This document shows positions 26,051 through 34,034 of a stretch of 64,000 nucleotides of DNA, piece after piece. A model generated the notes under the pieces. It was not told the origin of the DNA and ran no database searches. It saw only the letters and a list, made by a program, of their open reading frames with translations. Every line of letters begins with the position of its first letter. Position 1 is the stretch's first letter. The stretch covers positions 159,128 to 223,127 of the IMG/VR virus record IMGVR_UViG_3300032240_001991. The stretch is one strand, 5' to 3'. This DNA is from a virus. The translations under genes were made by a program, and so were the position numbers.

Positions 26051-26572
26051 ATGAAGAGATTACTAGTTTCTGTTGTATTGTCCTTAATTCTAGTTAGTTG
26101 TGGAAAACCTCCTCCGCCACCTGCTGCTACTGTAGATTTAACCGTTCCCTATTCTAGTGCAGACGACGCAGCCGTTGCTATGCTGCAAATTGCTATGAGT
26201 GAAACTAAATCTAGTGATTACGAATACGGCGGATTTGTTGTCGTTAACGGTGACAAGTATTATGCATCTCTTCCGGTAACAGATAAAGATACAGATAGAG
26301 TTGATTACATTGCAAAAGTTCCGGCAGACTATAAAATTGTAGCAATTTATCATACTCACCCTAAGGGATTTAAATCTGAACAGTATTCAGGTGTTGATGT
26401 ACAGACTTCTAAAAATTTACAAGTTAACAGCTATCTTGGTGTAATAGCTGACAGATCTATTAGAATCTTTATTCCCGGATTTACATCAACCTTTGCTGAC
26501 GACCCTGCCGCTAATGGGGGCGTTGGACTTGGTTCTTACGGAACGATCATAGCCTCATATATTAAGAAATGA
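26051..26572 (+). CDS. Lipoprotein with JAMM/DUF4329-like metalloprotease domain
   Basis: A 173-aa protein with a lipobox (LILVSCG) followed by a Pro-rich linker. YEYGGFVV, IYHTHPKGF and the following SGVDVQTS give the E...HxH...SxxD pattern of JAMM zinc proteases and of DUF4329. It is predicted to be anchored in an envelope membrane facing the periplasm or surface. It overlaps the start of the cytochrome-b-like gene by 4 nt. The target is unknown. Confidence 0.7.
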   Translation: MKRLLVSVVLSLILVSCGKPPPPPAATVDLTVPYSSADDAAVAMLQIAMSETKSSDYEYGGFVVVNGDKYYASLPVTDKDTDRVDYIAKVPADYKIVAIYHTHPKGFKSEQYSGVDVQTSKNLQVNSYLGVIADRSIRIFIPGFTSTFADDPAANGGVGLGSYGTIIASYIKK

Positions 26573-27045
26573 CCAGGACTGAAAAGAAGGTGGCGGCCTT
26601 CGCTGGAGTTTTAACAGTAGTTGGTTATTTCTTACCGCTTCACCTTTATCTTACTCCTAAAAAAGATTTAGGTTACGCTCTAGGATGGGCCGGAGCTATT
26701 ATGATGACTTTACTATTTTTATATAGCATTAAGAAACGTGCAACTTGGGGATGGTTAGAGCGTACACCAATACTAAGAAAATGGTTTGATATACATATGC
26801 TTTTTGGTATTTTTGGACCAATTAGCATTCTATATCATTGTGGTTACCAATTAGGAGCAACCAACAGCAATATGGCCCTTTGGTCTATGATTATAGTTGC
26901 AATAAGCGGATTTATAGGCAGATTCCTTTATCATCGAACAGGCTGGGAAATTCTATTTAAGTGGTGGCACATAGTGCATTTACCTTTTGTAGGGATGCTA
27001 GTTTTAACAGCAATCATACATATTTTCTCAACATTCTATTATTAA
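26569..27045 (+). CDS. Cytochrome-b-like membrane protein
   Basis: A 158-aa protein with four hydrophobic helices. Histidines are placed in and near the helices: DIHMLFGIFG, LYHCGYQL, FLYHRTGW, KWWHIVHLPF and IIHIFSTFY. This helix-plus-His arrangement is that of di-haem b-type cytochromes and ferric-reductase-like proteins. It is followed by an outer-membrane barrel and two multihaem c cytochromes, so it could pass quinone electrons outwards. Haem ligation is inferred from pattern. Confidence 0.65.
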   Translation: MTRTEKKVAAFAGVLTVVGYFLPLHLYLTPKKDLGYALGWAGAIMMTLLFLYSIKKRATWGWLERTPILRKWFDIHMLFGIFGPISILYHCGYQLGATNSNMALWSMIIVAISGFIGRFLYHRTGWEILFKWWHIVHLPFVGMLVLTAIIHIFSTFYY

Positions 27046-27061
27046 TGTACATATATTATCC

Positions 27062-27069
27062 TATAAATA
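27062..27069 (+). promoter_or_regulatory. T4-like late promoter box
   Basis: TATAAATA lies 29 nt before the GTG at 27099, with GAGGGA as ribosome site. Confidence 0.55.
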
Positions 27070-27098
27070 GATAAAAATCTGTCTATAGAGGGAATATT

Positions 27099-29288
27099 GT
27101 GACGCCACAGGCTGTAATAGATTCTACAAATTTTAATGATCTATTTGATGATTTAAATTTTACATCTACTCTGAACAGCCTATTGGATAGTGATCTTGGT
27201 GTTCAAGATACGCTTAATAAATTAAAAACTCAAAAAGTATTACCTAAAGAAAATCTTAATTCTTTATTAGAAGAAAATAAAGTTATAACAGATAAAACAG
27301 TATTTGTTACAAAAAAACCGCAAAAGAAAAGTAAGACTTTATCTAGGTCAATTGCAGTTATATTAGGGTTAACATCTTACGCCGGATATTTTAATTTTAA
27401 TAATACAGAGCTAGTATCTATACCTGTACCTACTCCAGCAGAACAAAAAAAAACTAATCAAATACCTTTTAAGTTTACTAAACCAATTGTAGAAAATACT
27501 CGTACAACAACTCATATTGGTCCTAAAGATATTACTTCTATAGAAACAACAGATAATACTCCAGAACTAGTTCAGCCTACGGTCCAAGAAACTCAAGAAG
27601 ATCAACAACCAAAAATTTTTTTAGATACTCGAGATCCTCAAATATTAATAGACGAAGCTAGAGCATTATTAATTAGTGGACCTGAAAATTACGAACAAGC
27701 AATAACCAATTTACGAAGTGTTATTTTAAGTCAACCGTTAAAAAGTGATTACGCAAAAACTGCACACGAAATGTTAGGATACGCCTACGAAAAATCAAAA
27801 AAGTGGGATAAAGCAATGGGAGAGTATTCTAAGTATCTTGCACTTTATCCAGAAGATAACGAAGATAGAACTAGAGTCAAACAAAGACTAATGGCGCTAG
27901 AAATTTTTAAAACTCCTGAAGGGTTTGATATTAATAAAAGCGCAATAAAACAAAAACCAAGAGAAGGCGATAAACAGGAACTAAGTGGTTCAATTTCAGA
28001 GTATCTTTACTCAGATTCAAACTCAGATGAATTGAAATTCCTGCAATGGAACAATAAACAGATTAATTCGATTACTGGAATTAATCTATTATATCAATGG
28101 CAACATAATCAATATTCTCTTACATCTAAAATAAGATTAACAGAAGTAAGAGATTTAACCGGTAAGAAAGGAAATAGGAATAATTTAGGATTAGCTTATG
28201 TTGATTTTGACGATTCTTGGAAAGAGTATAATATAAGAGCAGGAAGACAATCTCCCGAAGCAGGTGCAATAAGTAAATTTGATGGTCTTTCTACAACAAT
28301 TTCTTTAAACGATAAAATTAAAATTAAAGCTGCTGCTGGATCCCCTTACGTTGGCCCAGGAAACAACACAAATAGAAAATTTATAGGAACAGAAATATCA
28401 TACGAACGAGGACCATCTTTAACTCTAGGTGGATATTTAAATAGAGGAACTGCAGATGGATTTTTAGAACGAATGGCAATTGGCACCGAAGTATGGTATC
28501 ATAAAGGAGCAAATACAGGAATTCTAAGAACTGAATACGATACCTTATACCACTCATGGAATTCTATAACTTTTCAAGGAAGTACAGGAGTTAAAGGATA
28601 TCGTTTATTTGGTGTTTATGAAAAAAGAAGAAGCCCAATGCCATTTGGAGACGTTGGATTAGGAATAGGATTATTAAGTCCTGATAAACAGGTATATAAT
28701 TCAGTAGGAAGTTTGGTCAGTGAATCAGGATTAAGTTCTTCAGAGATCTATCATTACATTTCTGATACAACCCCAACTGCTTCAGCTTTGGTATTAGGTA
28801 TTAGTAAGCCTTTAAATGAAGATTGGACCGCTACTTTTAATTGGCAGAAAACAAATTTATCAACTACACCAGGGTTTGATCTAACTCCAAACTTTGATAG
28901 TGTCCCTGTACAGGTAGGACAAAATAATAACTATTCTTATAATTTACATTTAAGAGCGGAAAATTTTAAAATAGCAGGCAATACATTTGAAATAGTAATG
29001 AATCAAACCACTGGACAGATACAAGCTCGATATATTACACTTGCAGACAGTTTTAAATTTAATGGTAAAAAAGATATATTTTTTGGTATTTTAAGAGCGG
29101 ACGAATATGCGCAAAGTTATGGCACAAATAAATCTTTAAGTTTAATCTTAAGAGAAATACATTCTCTAAGTGATCAAACCTCAATTGAAACCCAGTACGG
29201 TATATCTATAGGTAAAAACATTTATCTAAATCAATCTTTACCTAATACTAATCAAAATTTCTATATTGGAATACGTCATGATTTTTAA
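27099..29288 (+). CDS. TPR and beta-barrel outer-membrane protein
   Basis: A 729-aa protein. It has a polar N-terminal region (about 1-80), one hydrophobic segment (SIAVILGLTSYAGYF, about 85-100), a Pro/Thr-rich linker, a TPR-like helical part (about 180-270, including YEQAITNLRSVIL and DKAMGEYSKYLALYP), and a long C-terminal part of alternating beta strands ending in YIGIRHDF. A final Phe is the usual outer-membrane barrel signal. It resembles BcsC/PgaA-type TPR porins in layout. The long region before the hydrophobic segment is odd for a secreted protein. A role as porin for the cytochromes is inference. Confidence 0.65.
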   Translation: MTPQAVIDSTNFNDLFDDLNFTSTLNSLLDSDLGVQDTLNKLKTQKVLPKENLNSLLEENKVITDKTVFVTKKPQKKSKTLSRSIAVILGLTSYAGYFNFNNTELVSIPVPTPAEQKKTNQIPFKFTKPIVENTRTTTHIGPKDITSIETTDNTPELVQPTVQETQEDQQPKIFLDTRDPQILIDEARALLISGPENYEQAITNLRSVILSQPLKSDYAKTAHEMLGYAYEKSKKWDKAMGEYSKYLALYPEDNEDRTRVKQRLMALEIFKTPEGFDINKSAIKQKPREGDKQELSGSISEYLYSDSNSDELKFLQWNNKQINSITGINLLYQWQHNQYSLTSKIRLTEVRDLTGKKGNRNNLGLAYVDFDDSWKEYNIRAGRQSPEAGAISKFDGLSTTISLNDKIKIKAAAGSPYVGPGNNTNRKFIGTEISYERGPSLTLGGYLNRGTADGFLERMAIGTEVWYHKGANTGILRTEYDTLYHSWNSITFQGSTGVKGYRLFGVYEKRRSPMPFGDVGLGIGLLSPDKQVYNSVGSLVSESGLSSSEIYHYISDTTPTASALVLGISKPLNEDWTATFNWQKTNLSTTPGFDLTPNFDSVPVQVGQNNNYSYNLHLRAENFKIAGNTFEIVMNQTTGQIQARYITLADSFKFNGKKDIFFGILRADEYAQSYGTNKSLSLILREIHSLSDQTSIETQYGISIGKNIYLNQSLPNTNQNFYIGIRHDF

Positions 29289-29808
29289 AATTTTATCTAC
29301 AATCTTTCTTTTATTTTTTTCTTATCAAATTTCAGCAGCAGAGTGCACTGCATATGAAAAATTACATCCATTATGGCCATTAACCGGAGCTCATTTAAGT
29401 ACAGGAAAGTGTACGACCTGTGCATATTGCCATATTCCTGCAGGTAACCCTGTATGGATAGGAACTCCAAGAATGTGTATTTCCTGTCATAACGGAGATC
29501 CTAGATGGACAACAGTAGGAAGGAGCGCCAAACATTTACCTACGTTGTTATTAGATTGCGCAGGTTGTCATAATACCTTAGCTTTTAATAACAAAAACGG
29601 AATAACTCAGATGATGATACACAATACTGGATACCCTACGGTCATGTGTAAAGGTTGCCATAATGGTATGTATACCAGCTATGGTGCACAAGGAATGTCA
29701 AATGATCATCCTAAAACGGTAACTAGGAATGGTGTAAAAATAACCGTAGCTGCTGTTGACTGTAATTATAGTGGTTGCCATAACCCTAACCGTAATTCAT
29801 TTAATTAA
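29278..29808 (+). CDS. Multihaem c-type cytochrome 1
   Basis: About 176 aa from MIFKILSTIFLLFFSY, a Sec signal peptide ending in AA-E. Haem-binding motifs CAYCH, CISCH, CAGCH and CKGCH are present, plus a CNYSGCH variant with three spacer residues. The first mature segment PLTGAHLSTGKC is shared with the next gene product. It overlaps the barrel gene by 11 nt. It should be a periplasmic or surface electron carrier; haem attachment would need the host Ccm machinery. Confidence 0.88.
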   Translation: MIFKILSTIFLLFFSYQISAAECTAYEKLHPLWPLTGAHLSTGKCTTCAYCHIPAGNPVWIGTPRMCISCHNGDPRWTTVGRSAKHLPTLLLDCAGCHNTLAFNNKNGITQMMIHNTGYPTVMCKGCHNGMYTSYGAQGMSNDHPKTVTRNGVKITVAAVDCNYSGCHNPNRNSFN

Positions 29809-29842
29809 TATAATCTATGTAGATTTTTAAAATCTACATTTG

Positions 29843-29850
29843 TATAAATA
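29843..29850 (+). promoter_or_regulatory. T4-like late promoter box
   Basis: TATAAATA lies 23 nt before the GTG at 29874, with GAGGAGA as ribosome site. Confidence 0.55.
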
Positions 29851-29873
29851 ATGTATATTTGAGGAGAAGAATT

Positions 29874-30680
29874 GTGAATAAGTTTAAAAAGTTAATAACT
29901 TCAGTCACTGTAATGTTAGGTTTACTTTTTTCTTTTATTAGTGTGCCAACTGTTGTTACAGGAGCATTATTCTTTTCTCCTTCAGCAGAAGCTGCTGAAT
30001 GTACGTTATATGAGACTATACACCCTAACTTTCCGTTAACTGGTGCTCACTTATCTACTGGTAAGTGTAGTACGTGTGCGAGTTGCCATGCTGGTGGAAT
30101 ATTCCTAGGAACTCCAAAAATCTGTGCAACCTGTCACAACGGAAATCCTAGTGGTCAAATTTCATCTGCTACTGTAGGGAAATCAGCATTGCATCCTCCA
30201 ATTGGAACTACAAGTTGCGATTCTTGCCATAATACTACTAGCTTTACTGCTACATGGAAAATGAATCACGCTAGCGTGAGTGGACAAAGATGCGACAGCT
30301 GTCATAACGGTTCCTACACCACTTATGCGGCCATGGGTAAACCAAGAGATCACATTCCAACCACTGCAGACTGCGGTACTTGCCACGTTACTAAAGACAC
30401 TAGCTCACACAATAGCGATGCTTGGGGCATGTCGCTTGCTGAAATACATCGTGGTATCACATCAGGCTGTGTTACTTGCCATGACGGTGCGCACCATCCA
30501 GCACTAGGTAAGATAGACTATGCCCCCGGACATCCTAGCACCAGCGATGCCTGCGAAACTTGCCACAGCATTAATAATACTTTCAAATGTGCGTCGTTGA
30601 TTCATGACAAGATGTTTATGTATTCGTTAAAACAAGGCCTAGCAGGCTTAATTAAAACTTCAGATAAAAATCGAATATAA
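29874..30680 (+). CDS. Multihaem c-type cytochrome 2 (seven CxxCH)
   Basis: About 268 aa from the GTG with a good GAGGAGA site (an upstream TTG at 29859 is rejected because it lies in the ribosome site). The signal peptide ends at about SAEA-AECT. Motifs CASCH, CATCH, CDSCH (twice), CGTCH, CVTCH and CETCH give seven predicted c haems, with extra His (HPPIG, HAS, HIPT, HHPA) as distal ligands. It is a paralogue of the preceding cytochrome and resembles the cytochrome c3-like proteins of proteobacterial extracellular electron transfer. A terminator follows. Confidence 0.9.
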   Translation: MNKFKKLITSVTVMLGLLFSFISVPTVVTGALFFSPSAEAAECTLYETIHPNFPLTGAHLSTGKCSTCASCHAGGIFLGTPKICATCHNGNPSGQISSATVGKSALHPPIGTTSCDSCHNTTSFTATWKMNHASVSGQRCDSCHNGSYTTYAAMGKPRDHIPTTADCGTCHVTKDTSSHNSDAWGMSLAEIHRGITSGCVTCHDGAHHPALGKIDYAPGHPSTSDACETCHSINNTFKCASLIHDKMFMYSLKQGLAGLIKTSDKNRI

Positions 30681-30693
30681 TCTATCTAATAAC

Positions 30694-30726
30694 GGACGCC
30701 CCTTTTATGGGGCGTTCTCTTATTTC
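30694..30726 (+). terminator. Rho-independent terminator
   Basis: ACGCCCC (30696-30702) pairs with GGGGCGT (30709-30715), loop TTTTAT, then TCTCTTATTT. It ends the cytochrome unit. Confidence 0.8.
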
Positions 30727-30792
30727 AAATTTTGATTGCTAAAAAGATTGCATCTTTAATAAAATAGTATATATTAGCAAAAATAAAAAAAT

Positions 30793-30887
30793 GCCCCTGT
30801 AGTTTAATGGTAGAACACCTGTTTTATACACAGGCTTTGGCGCCAGATTAGCGCACAGTGTCGGTTCGAGTCCGGCCGGGGGTACCA
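30793..30887 (+). tRNA. tRNA with anticodon UAU and long variable arm
   Basis: Acceptor GCCCCTG/CGGGGGT, D-stem GTT/AAC, anticodon stem CCTGT/ACAGG with loop TTTATAC, T-loop TTCGAGT, encoded ACCA. The anticodon reads AUA (Ile), but a variable arm of about 25 nt is present, normally a mark of Leu, Ser or Tyr tRNAs. Confidence 0.75.
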
Positions 30888-30914
30888 GATTCTTACAATG
30901 CTAAAATATTAATT

Positions 30915-30922
30915 CTTAAATA
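30915..30922 (+). promoter_or_regulatory. Late-type promoter box
   Basis: CTTAAATA lies 23 nt before the ATG at 30946, with AAAAGGAG between. Confidence 0.45.
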
Positions 30923-30945
30923 CCAGCACTAGAAAAGGAGTTATC

Positions 30946-31566
30946 ATGCAATCAACTAGATTAACCTGGCAAACACAACAAGTTGGTAGGTTTATGTATC
31001 CCTATGCCTTTTGGGATAATTTTTTATCAGAAGATGAATTAAAGGCAATTGAACAGTTTTGCCTTACTAAGCCATTAATAGATTCTATGACTATTGGCGG
31101 AGCAGAACAGGCTAACCTAACAGATGCCAGAAGATCTAAGAGTGTTATCTATGAATTTAATCCAGACATTTTCTGGATCTTTGATAGAATGAAGAGTATC
31201 ACTGAGTATGTTAATTCTGAATGTTTTAACTTTGATCTATTAGGCTTTGATTATTTTCAATATGCCGAATATCAAGGGGAAGGATCACGGTATGAGTTTC
31301 ATACTGATTTAATCTACGGTAACGATTTACCTCCTTATATGATATTTCCTCGAAAACTATCGTTTACTCTAGTTCTTAGTGACAATAGCGAATATACTGG
31401 TGGGGAATTACAATTTCAACCAGATACTCAAAATCCAGTTACACTTGATCAACGTAGAGGAAGAATTGTAGCATTTCCGTCATGGGTACTGCACAGAGTA
31501 TGTCCGTTAACATCAGGTACTAGAAGATCAATAGTCTGGTGGGCAACTGGACCTAAATTTAGGTAA
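30946..31566 (+). CDS. 2OG-Fe(II) oxygenase (prolyl-hydroxylase-like)
   Basis: A 206-aa protein. SRYEFHTDLIYG has the HxD ligands, YTGGELQFQP is the conserved strand, and FPSWVLHRVCPLTSGTRRSI holds the distal His and the 2-oxoglutarate-binding Arg. This is the full double-stranded beta-helix set. Phages of T4 type often carry such enzymes; their substrates are mostly unknown. A second, unrelated-looking oxygenase gene follows 6 nt later. Confidence 0.85.
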   Translation: MQSTRLTWQTQQVGRFMYPYAFWDNFLSEDELKAIEQFCLTKPLIDSMTIGGAEQANLTDARRSKSVIYEFNPDIFWIFDRMKSITEYVNSECFNFDLLGFDYFQYAEYQGEGSRYEFHTDLIYGNDLPPYMIFPRKLSFTLVLSDNSEYTGGELQFQPDTQNPVTLDQRRGRIVAFPSWVLHRVCPLTSGTRRSIVWWATGPKFR

Positions 31567-31572
31567 AAAATT

Positions 31573-32085
31573 ATGAGTAATCTACAGATTTTTAAAAATG
31601 TTTTACGACCAGAAACTCTAGCTGCTGTTTTAGAAGAAAGAACAAATTTCTTAGGACAACCAGTTTGGAGATGTAGCGATCATTTTTGGGGAGAAGAAAT
31701 TAAAGTTGGCGTCACTGGAGTGGTTACTTCAACGATGTGCAGCCACAGAATAGGTGAAATGGTCAGAAACGACATATTGCACATTATGCCCCCTTGTACT
31801 ACAATGGCGGTACAACATTATATGTGGCATAAGCATTCCGCAATTAGTAGTCATAATGATTGGGCGTATGCATGGGCAGCTACAATTTACTTAAACGAAA
31901 ACTGGAATTTAGATTGGGGTGGACTGTTCATGTGGCAAGATTCAGATAACGGAGAAATACACGGGCACGTTCCTGAATACAATAGCATGGCTCTTAATAA
32001 AGGCAAGGTTAATCATTTTGTTACTCCACTAAGTCCTTTAGCTCCAGAAAATAGAATTTCCTTACAAATCTGGGGTAAGGTATAA
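31573..32085 (+). CDS. 2OG-Fe(II) oxygenase, second
   Basis: A 170-aa protein. ISSHNDWAYAWAATIYLNE gives HxD, DWGGLFMWQD is the conserved strand, VNHFVTPLSPLAP has the distal His, and ENRISLQIW has the Arg. Length is that of a minimal oxygenase domain. It follows the first oxygenase in the same unit and may act in sequence with it; this is inference. Confidence 0.8.
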   Translation: MSNLQIFKNVLRPETLAAVLEERTNFLGQPVWRCSDHFWGEEIKVGVTGVVTSTMCSHRIGEMVRNDILHIMPPCTTMAVQHYMWHKHSAISSHNDWAYAWAATIYLNENWNLDWGGLFMWQDSDNGEIHGHVPEYNSMALNKGKVNHFVTPLSPLAPENRISLQIWGKV

Positions 32086-32090
32086 ACTAG

Positions 32091-32119
32091 TTGACAGTTT
32101 AATAGTTTTTTGTTAAAGT
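32091..32119 (+). promoter_or_regulatory. Sigma70-like promoter before tRNA cluster
   Basis: TTGACA, 17-nt spacer, TAAAGT. The -10 is weak, but the -35 is perfect and the tRNA cluster follows. Confidence 0.55.
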
Positions 32120-32121
32120 AC

Positions 32122-32150
32122 GAGCATGTTAAGACATAGTTAACATGCTC
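32122..32150 (+). other. Perfect 11-bp hairpin in the tRNA leader
   Basis: GAGCATGTTAA (32122-32132) pairs perfectly with TTAACATGCTC (32140-32150) around a 7-nt loop; T/A-rich sequence follows. It could be an attenuator, a terminator or an RNase processing site between the promoter and tRNA-Glu. Confidence 0.6.
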
Positions 32151-32170
32151 TTTAAAAAGTTTTTATTTTA

Positions 32171-32246
32171 GCTCCTTTCATCTAGAGGCCTAGGATGTTG
32201 CCCTTTCAAGGCAGGAACACGGGTTCGAATCCCGTAAGGAGCGCCA
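32171..32246 (+). tRNA. tRNA-Glu(UUC)
   Basis: Acceptor GCTCCTT/AAGGAGC, anticodon loop CTTTCAA, T-loop TTCGAAT, encoded GCCA. Confidence 0.92.
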
Positions 32247-32253
32247 GTTTATT

Positions 32254-32330
32254 GGCCCGTTAGCTCAATTGGTTAGAGCACTGGCCTGTCACGTCAGAGG
32301 TTACGGGTTCGAGTCCCGTACGGGTCGCCA
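32254..32330 (+). tRNA. tRNA-Asp(GUC)
   Basis: Acceptor GGCCCGT/ACGGGTC, anticodon loop CTGTCAC in CTGGC/GTCAG, T-loop TTCGAGT, encoded GCCA. Confidence 0.92.
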
Positions 32331-32336
32331 GTTTGT

Positions 32337-32412
32337 TGGAGTGTAGCTCAGCGGTAGTAGCGTTCGCCTGTTAAGCGAATGGTCATAGGTTCGAATCCTA
32401 TCACTCCAGCCA
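32337..32412 (+). tRNA. tRNA-Asn(GUU)
   Basis: Acceptor TGGAGTG/CACTCCA, anticodon loop CTGTTAA in TTCGC/GCGAA, T-loop TTCGAAT, encoded GCCA. Confidence 0.92.
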
Positions 32413-32417
32413 TTTTT

Positions 32418-32493
32418 AGTAGTGTAGCATAGTGGCTAATGCAGCACCTTCATACGGTGTCTATCATCGGTTCGAGTCCGATCACTACTACCA
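32418..32493 (+). tRNA. tRNA-Met(CAU)
   Basis: Acceptor AGTAGTG/CACTACT, anticodon loop TTCATAC in GCACC/GGTGT, encoded ACCA. With normal 1-72 pairing it is probably elongator Met or a lysidine-modified Ile. Confidence 0.88.
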
Positions 32494-32494
32494 G

Positions 32495-32623
32495 TTTTAG
32501 GATGCCTACAGCAACGTAAATTACTCATGTCAAGAGAGTGGTCGCGGGTTCAATTCCCGCCTAGTCTTAGGACTAGTAGCTCAGTTGGTAGAGCACTAAA
32601 TTGTGTATCCTGTTTTATTTTGC
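32495..32623 (+). repeat. Flank-repeat element, copy 1 (contains the permuted tRNA)
   Basis: A 20-nt left repeat (TTTTAGGATGCCTACAGCAA) and a 17-nt right repeat (ATCCTGTTTTATTTTGC) enclose the permuted tRNA. AGGAT pairs with ATCCT. The same two repeats occur at 34293-34364 around a short different core. Confidence 0.75.
32524..32597 (+). tRNA. Circularly permuted tRNA, Asp(GUC)-like
   Basis: The 3' half (32524-32568) comes first: CTC-ATGTCAA-GAGAG anticodon part, TGGTC, T-arm GCGGG-TTCAATT-CCCGC, acceptor CTAGTCT. After TA the 5' half follows (32570-32597): GGACTAG, TA, D-arm GCTC-AGTTGGTA-GAGC, A, CT. Joining the end (CT) to the start (CTC) yields a perfect CTCTC/GAGAG anticodon stem with loop ATGTCAA, anticodon GUC. 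The flanks can pair (AATT/AATT, AGGAT/ATCCT) beside the junction. No CCA is encoded, unlike its neighbours. Confidence 0.7.
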
Positions 32624-32699
32624 ACCGGTGGCGGAGTGGCCCAACGCAAGAGTCTGCAAAACTCTAAAGCCGTCAGTTCGAATCTGACCCGGTGCTCCA
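32622..32699 (+). tRNA. tRNA-Cys(GCA)
   Basis: Acceptor GCACCGG/CCGGTGC, anticodon loop CTGCAAA in AGAGT/ACTCT, encoded TCCA. Its first two bases are the last two of the flank repeat. Confidence 0.92.
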
Positions 32700-32737
32700 T
32701 TTCCTTGTATAAGTAATAAAAACTTTTTGAGGAAATT

Positions 32738-34027
32738 ATGAAAGATTATAAAATTCAAGACATTGGGCTAGCCGCGTGGGGCCATAAAGAAATTGCTATC
32801 GCAGAAACTGAAATGCCAGGATTGGTTGCTATTCGAGAAGAATATCGATCACAACAGCCACTAAAAGGTGCTAGAATTGCAGGGTCATTACATATGACTA
32901 TTCAGACTGCTGTTTTAATTAAAACTCTAGTAGAACTAGGTGCCAGTGTACGCTGGTCGAGTTGTAATATCTTTTCAACGCAAGATCATGCAGCAGCCGC
33001 AGTTGCAGACTTAGGTATTCCTGTGTTTGCTTGGAAAGGCGAAACAGAAGAAGAATATTGGTGGTGCATTGAACAGACGTTAAAAGGACCTGATGGTTGG
33101 TCGCCTAACATGATCCTCGACGACGGCCACGACCTTACTTGGTATGTAATGAATAAGTGTCCACAGCTTGTTGATAACATTGTAGGAGTTAGTGAAGAGA
33201 CCACTACAGGAATACATCGTATTATTGAAGCTATTAATAGAGGTGCGTTTCCATTCCGTGCTATTAACGTTAACGACAGTGTAACCAAAAGTAAGTTTGA
33301 TAATTTATACGGTTGTAGAGAAAGCCTAGTTGATGCAATTAAACGCGCAACTGACGTTATGATTGCAGGTAAGACCGCAGTCGTATGTGGGTTCGGCGAC
33401 GTAGGTAAAGGCTCTGCAGAAGCACTACGTGCACTTAGTGCCCAGGTTTGGGTTACTGAAGTTGATCCTATTTGCGCACTACAAGCAGCAATGGAAGGTT
33501 ATCGTGTAGTTACTATGGAATATGCTGCTGATAAGGCAGACATTTTTGTAACCGCTACGGGCAATATCAATGTTATTACACACGACCATATGCAGGCAAT
33601 GAAAAATAATGCTATTGTTTGCAACATTGGACATTTTGATAACGAAATTGATATTGCTGGATTAAAGAAATATACCTGGGAAAATATTAAACCTCAGGTA
33701 GATCATGTCATCTTCCCAAATGGCAAGCGTATTATTATACTTGCTGAAGGTCGATTAGTTAACTTAGGTTGCGCTACTGGGCACCCTAGTTATGTAATGA
33801 GTAACTCATTTACTAATCAAGTATTAGCCCAAGTTGAATTATGGACTAATTCATCTGCTTATGAAAAAGGCAAACTTTACATATTGCCAAAACATCTAGA
33901 TGAAAAGGTAGCTAGGTTGCATTTAGCACAGATAGGTGCTACAATTACTACATTAACTAAGGAACAGGCTGAATACATCGGTGTAACAGTTGATGGTCCA
34001 TTTAAGTCTGATTCTTATAGATATTAA
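32738..34027 (+). CDS. ahcY: S-adenosylhomocysteine hydrolase
   Basis: A 429-aa enzyme that splits S-adenosylhomocysteine to adenosine and homocysteine, relieving product inhibition of methyltransferases. [15 protein letters not shown] is the N-terminal substrate loop, [12 protein letters not shown] the family signature, [16 protein letters not shown] (about residue 213) the NAD loop, and the C-terminus ends KSDSYRY as in the family. Length fits the shorter AhcY type. It sits inside the tRNA region without a partner MetK, but the window encodes several methyltransferases that would profit. Confidence 0.96.
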   Translation: MKDYKIQDIGLAAWGHKEIAIAETEMPGLVAIREEYRSQQPLKGARIAGSLHMTIQTAVLIKTLVELGASVRWSSCNIFSTQDHAAAAVADLGIPVFAWKGETEEEYWWCIEQTLKGPDGWSPNMILDDGHDLTWYVMNKCPQLVDNIVGVSEETTTGIHRIIEAINRGAFPFRAINVNDSVTKSKFDNLYGCRESLVDAIKRATDVMIAGKTAVVCGFGDVGKGSAEALRALSAQVWVTEVDPICALQAAMEGYRVVTMEYAADKADIFVTATGNINVITHDHMQAMKNNAIVCNIGHFDNEIDIAGLKKYTWENIKPQVDHVIFPNGKRIIILAEGRLVNLGCATGHPSYVMSNSFTNQVLAQVELWTNSSAYEKGKLYILPKHLDEKVARLHLAQIGATITTLTKEQAEYIGVTVDGPFKSDSYRY

Positions 34028-34034
34028 AATTTGA

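Noticed and set aside
18850-30680. Bacterial chromosome segment joined by misassembly
   Set aside because: Late boxes, gene packing, base composition and tRNAs continue smoothly across both edges, although only read mapping could exclude it fully.
32495-32623. Group I permuted intron-exon making the circular tRNA
   Set aside because: The flanks are only about 30 nt each, far too short for a group I intron core.
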